Positions 8,174-11,449 of a stretch of DNA of 11,449 bases are shown one piece after another. This DNA comes from Antrodiella citrinella (taxonomy: Eukaryota; Basidiomycota; Agaricomycetes; Polyporales; Steccherinaceae): positions 1 to 11,449 of the forward strand of contig SGPM01000574.1 of the NCBI GenBank assembly GCA_004802725.1, read 5' to 3'. Position 1 is the first letter of the stretch. Every line of letters begins with the position of its first letter. Below the pieces are notes generated by a model that was not told where the DNA came from, searched no databases, and saw only the letters and a list, made by a program, of their open reading frames with translations. A program made the position numbers and the translations under genes.

Positions 8174-9960
8174 CTAGAAATGGTACCTCAATCGTTCATA
8201 CGGATCGTATGAGCTATAGCCATCCTCCAAAGAACTTCGATCCTCGTCTTCGTCTTCATCCTCCTTTTCAAATTCGACCTCCCCATCCCAAACGACCTCG
8301 ACAACCTGTTCCAACTTGGAAACGTCGTCTTCGTCCATGTTGAGACATTTCTTGATGGTTAATTTCTCCACCTTACATCTGCTTTTGCGGCGCGATTTGA
8401 GAGCAGCGCACAAGTCAGCGACGAAGGTATCGGTCCCTTCGTAGAGGTCCCTGAACCGAACCTCCTGCAGCAGAATATGCTTCAGCTTGGGGAGAATATG
8501 TTTCCCCTTCTGTGTATCTGCCTTCTCGAGACGGGTCCGAAGCAAAGCGATGATATCGCTCGGAAGGGAGACTTCCGAGAAAATGGAGAGTGTGTCGATT
8601 TTGGTCATGGCCTTGAACAACGCCAGCCACGCTGGCCCGGCGCTCGGGTCGAAAGGAACCCCTCGTAGTGTCAAGGCAAAGACGTCTCGTATCGGTAGAC
8701 TGCATAGCCCTACTAAGATGGATCCATCGTTGACGATTGTAGGATATGACACCATAATGAAGAGATGGACATGGGAGCGATTAGGGGCGCTGAGTCCTCT
8801 TTTGACGAACGCGATCGATCCGCCCCTAATGGATAGCGTCTCGACGGGCTCATTGTCGTCGTGTATAATTCGTGTGCTAAGTTTGGTGGAGAGGATGGGC
8901 ATGATTAAAGGAATGACATCGGGAGTGCACGAGTTTTGGAAATTTAAAGAGATCCTCGCTGACGCCGGGATGGTACAGTGGTCCAAGAAGTGGGAACAAA
9001 CAAGGGCAGATCCAGTCAGGGTGATACACGACAAGCTCGGCAGTGAGACCGACAACGAGATCGGCGGGAGTTGTGTGGTCGTGACTGGAAGGGGAGTGAA
9101 AACATGATTGAGCTCGAGATGCTGCAGAGAAAACAATCCACGTATGGCAGCCACGACGTCCGAACATGATGATGCTTGTGAAGAGCCAGCGCTGGTGATG
9201 TATAGATGCGTGAGAGACCCGGGGAGGATACTCTCAGACCACCTGAGGTTGTAATTGGCTACCTTCAGTTCCTCTAAACGTGGGGTAGAGCATGCCGTGG
9301 TGAGGAATTTTGGTAATACCAGAGGCGTGAACTGGTGATACGGGTGATTGGTGATGGCCACTGATCTGAGGAGCGGCGCGGATGAAGGGATGCCGTCGGC
9401 GAGAGATTTCATTGTCTCTGGTGACACAGTCAGGTCCAATGTCTCTACGTGCCCGAACTCTAAGGCAACTTGGTAGAAAGCAGGGATCCATTTACTGTCC
9501 ATAGAGCCATTTGATGCTTGTATCTGGAGTGGAGCGTGTTTGGCTCGTGATATGAACGCGAGAACGCGATCCACGCTCCCTTGACCAATCCGAATATCCG
9601 TCCATAGATTAGGCGTGCGTAGCGCTACCTCCCGCCAACGATGACATACATGAGTGACTGTCAACCAGCGGTGGTGATACGCGGGATAGTAGTCAAAGTC
9701 ACGATGACTGACCATGACCATGATGCACCAGAAAAAGATATGACCAAGTATCTCGGGCGGGAGGCGGACGACGAGGATGAGCGCGTTCATGCGCTGTCTC
9801 AACTCAGCGATGGCATAACAGTGTTCCTCGACTTCCTTCGCTAGCTTCTTGCGAGTTTCCTGGACGAATTCTGGCGTTGTCACGCCGATATTTTCCGACG
9901 CACTGCGAAGACACGATCAGGGACATCTGATGGCGTGGCCGAACCAACATACCCTTCCAT
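8174..9960 (-). CDS. F-box/LRR-type protein, intact tandem copy
   Basis: Model complement(join(8174..9902,9953..9960)), 578 aa. The first coding exon is 8 nt (ATG GAA GG), followed by a 50-nt GTATGT..GCAG intron, giving MEGASENIGVTTPEF; start context is CAAAAATGG. Without this exon the large frame has no ATG before its coiled-coil-like N-terminus (about 16-44). The F-box spans about 49-108: RLPPEILGHIF, then VTHVCHRWREVAL and TPNLWTDI, the usual basidiomycete F-box-like pattern. The rest is a leucine-rich, LRR-like region with blocks such as VETLDLTV, LQHLELNHV and VEKLTIKKC. It ends in VVWDGEVEFE, an acidic run of alternating E and D, and SSYDPYERLRYHF. Inference: SCF E3 ligase adaptor binding Skp1 through the F-box and a target through the repeat region; the target is unknown. 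A damaged paralogue lies just upstream on the same strand. Confidence 0.85.
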
Positions 9961-10154
9961 TTTTGCAGGAATACTCAAGTGTCTGTCCATCGAAAATTAC
10001 GAGGTACAATGACGAAGATGTTTGAGTTTGTGAGTGGCAGTTTCGAAGAAGTTTAGCTAGGAGACGTACGGTGTAGGCGTCACGCTTCGTGGTACGGCGT
10101 TATTTGTCCTTGTTGATAGCGAGCTACTAAGTCTAGTTACTCTAGTACTACGTA

Positions 10155-10170
10155 TCATACTACGGTATGA
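10155..10170. repeat. 6-bp inverted repeat with 4-nt loop
   Basis: TCATAC and GTATGA form a perfect 6-bp stem around TACG. An 8-bp palindrome TAGTACTA lies just before it at 10143-10150. Confidence 0.5.
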
Positions 10171-10236
10171 CTCGGAATTGACATTGGTCAAAAGATAGAT
10201 CTTACTTGCTCTGAGTGTTTGAGTGTACGACAACTT

Positions 10237-10260
10237 GAAGGTAACCGTTAGGTCACCTTC
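10237..10260. repeat. 10-bp imperfect inverted repeat (9 of 10 pairs)
   Basis: GAAGGTAACC at 10237-10246 pairs with GGTCACCTTC at 10251-10260 with one A/C mismatch; loop GTTA. Confidence 0.6.
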
Positions 10261-10278
10261 TCAGTACTGCTACTGAGA
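10259..10278. repeat. 8-bp perfect inverted repeat with 4-nt loop
   Basis: TCTCAGTA at 10259-10266 pairs with TACTGAGA at 10271-10278; loop CTGC. It abuts the preceding hairpin, overlapping it by two bases. Confidence 0.6.
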
Positions 10279-10696
10279 GTATGCTTCACCTAAAGTAGAT
10301 TCAATTAAACCAGATGTTAGAATTCCTGAGGGATACTGTAGAGGAATAAAGTGAATGTATTGTGTTTGACTGAGCTCTTGCAAACACATGAAAGAGGGAA
10401 ATGCATGAGAAGAGCACTAGATATGTATGAGGACTACATCAATGTTTCAACCTAGATCAAAGATAGATCCGGTTGTCGATCTACGAGGACTGCACCATCG
10501 TAAATTTCAACACCAGATTCACCCGTCGCACAATATTAATGAATGAGAATTCAAAGAACGACCTGTCGACACGTCGCCTAGGAAAAAGTCTAATAAATTT
10601 TCGTGGTTAGTTCAGAGTCGATACGAACAATCTTTCATTCTTGTGCGCCAAGAAAATTCACGAGTACAGCGAACGCGCCAGCGTAGAATATTCCTG

Positions 10697-11449
10697 TCAG
10701 TAGAAGAGGTCTCGCGGCCCTAGGGGCCGACCATAGAAGCCGTATGCGTCGTCATCGTCCAAATAGTCGTCTTCTTCCTCATCCTCCTCGTCTTCGTATT
10801 CGACCTCCCCATCCCAAACGACCTCGACGACCTCTTCAAGTTCCAACTGGAGAACGTCGTCTTCGTCCATGTTGATACATTTCTTGATGTGTAGTTTCTC
10901 CAATTTCCGTCCGCCTTTGCGGCGCGCCTTGATAGCAGCGCACAAGCCAGCGACGAAGGTACCGTCCTCATCGGTATGGTACTCTTGGAACCGAATTTCC
11001 TGCAGCAGAAGACGCCTCAGTTTTGGCATAATGGGTTTCTCCTTCTGACTATCTGCCGCCTCAATATGGGTCTGAAGTAGACTGATGATATCACTGGTGC
11101 AGGGGGGATCCGACGCAATGGAGAGAGAAACAATGTTGGGCATGGCTTTGAACAACGCCAACCATGCTGGCCTGGCCACCTTGAGGTACGGAACCTCTCG
11201 GAGTGTCAAGAGAGCGACGTCACGGATCGGTAGATTACACAGCCCTGCTAACATAGATCCGTTGTGGACGAGTGGAGACTTCGTCGAAATGGAGAGATGA
11301 GGACGAGAGCGATCAGGGGGGTTGAGTCCTCTTTTGAAGAACGCGACCGATCCGCCCTTGATATATAACGTCTCGACGGGCTCCTTGTCGTCATGTGCAA
11401 TCTGTGTACTGAGTTTGTTCGAAATGGCATGATCAAAGGGATGTCATCT
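10697..11449 (-). pseudogene. second tandem F-box/LRR copy, C-terminal part, frameshifted
   Basis: Partial, running off the right edge; stop TGA at 10697-10699. From about 11425 leftwards the frame is open and matches the C-terminal half of the intact copy: KEPVETLYIKGGS, RGLN-PPDRS, GLCNLPIRDV, PAWLALFKAM, KKCINMDEDDV, VVEVVWDGEVEYE, then an acidic EDEEDEEEDD-type tail ending GPRDLFY. At the window edge the matching residues DDIPLIMP lie in another frame. Against the intact copy (8881-8925) there is a 4-nt gap near 11421-11426, and the downstream frame meets a stop at 11444-11446 if carried upstream. No GT..AG intron fits the break. Most likely a decayed paralogue; an assembly error or a later, shortened gene starting at ATG 11252-11254 cannot be excluded. 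The N-terminal F-box is not visible. Confidence 0.65.

Larger units (their letters stand above)
10188..10469 (+). repeat. pair of near-identical 13/14-nt direct repeats
   Basis: TCAAAAGATAGATC at 10188-10201 and TCAAAGATAGATC at 10457-10469 differ by one A in a run. The second also starts a small inverted repeat, TAGATC (10464-10469) with GATCTA (10478-10483). The direct repeats bracket the larger hairpins, but no terminal inverted repeat or target-site duplication of a defined element is proven. Confidence 0.4.
9961..10696. other. spacer between tandem F-box copies
   Basis: Holds the promoter of the intact F-box gene and the 3' flank of the damaged copy. No coding signal is seen. It is visibly richer in short inverted and direct repeats than the other spacers (listed separately). 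Confidence 0.5.

Noticed and set aside
8487..9107. Long plus-strand frame opposite the F-box gene
   Set aside because: It is antisense to a recognised F-box/LRR reading frame and carries no family features.

Overview
The window is nuclear DNA from a filamentous fungus, most likely a mushroom-forming basidiomycete (Agaricomycetes). The reasons are the many short spliceosomal introns (about 48-81 nt, GT..AG, often with a CTNAN-type branch site), roughly balanced base composition, tightly packed genes on both strands, and a protein set of F-box/LRR proteins, a fungal GT49-like glycosyltransferase and a two-SH3 Abp1. No bacterial operon, mobile-element coding sequence, CRISPR array or RNA gene was recognised. 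All gene models were spliced by eye from open frames, splice signals and family motifs.

Layout: (1) 1-236 (+), C-terminal end of a probable F-box/LRR-type protein cut by the window edge; (2) 237-1267, about 1 kb with no supported gene; (3) 1268-2723 (+), four-exon type II membrane protein resembling fungal GT49/LARGE-like glycosyltransferases; (4) 2995-4283 (-), seven-exon mitochondrial carrier (SLC25) of 312 aa, convergent with the previous gene; (5) 4284-4655, a 372-bp divergent promoter interval; (6) 4656-7395 (+), 13-exon actin-binding protein Abp1 (ADF-H domain, acidic/proline-rich middle, two SH3 domains); (7) 7396-8173, convergent spacer; (8) 8174-9960 (-), intact 578-aa F-box protein with an 8-nt first coding exon; (9) 9961-10696, spacer rich in short inverted repeats; (10) 10697-11449 (-), C-terminal part of a tandem paralogue of that F-box gene, frameshifted by a 4-nt gap near its upstream edge.

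The genes do not form a pathway. Three core-function genes (Golgi-type glycosylation, mitochondrial transport, cortical actin/endocytosis) sit between members of an expanding F-box family. The points most worth checking are a one-base frame conflict in a C-run of the Abp1 polyproline exon, repeated proline-exon/intron cassettes in Abp1, decay of the second F-box copy, and the hairpin cluster between the two F-box copies. I did not find a clearly new biological system.
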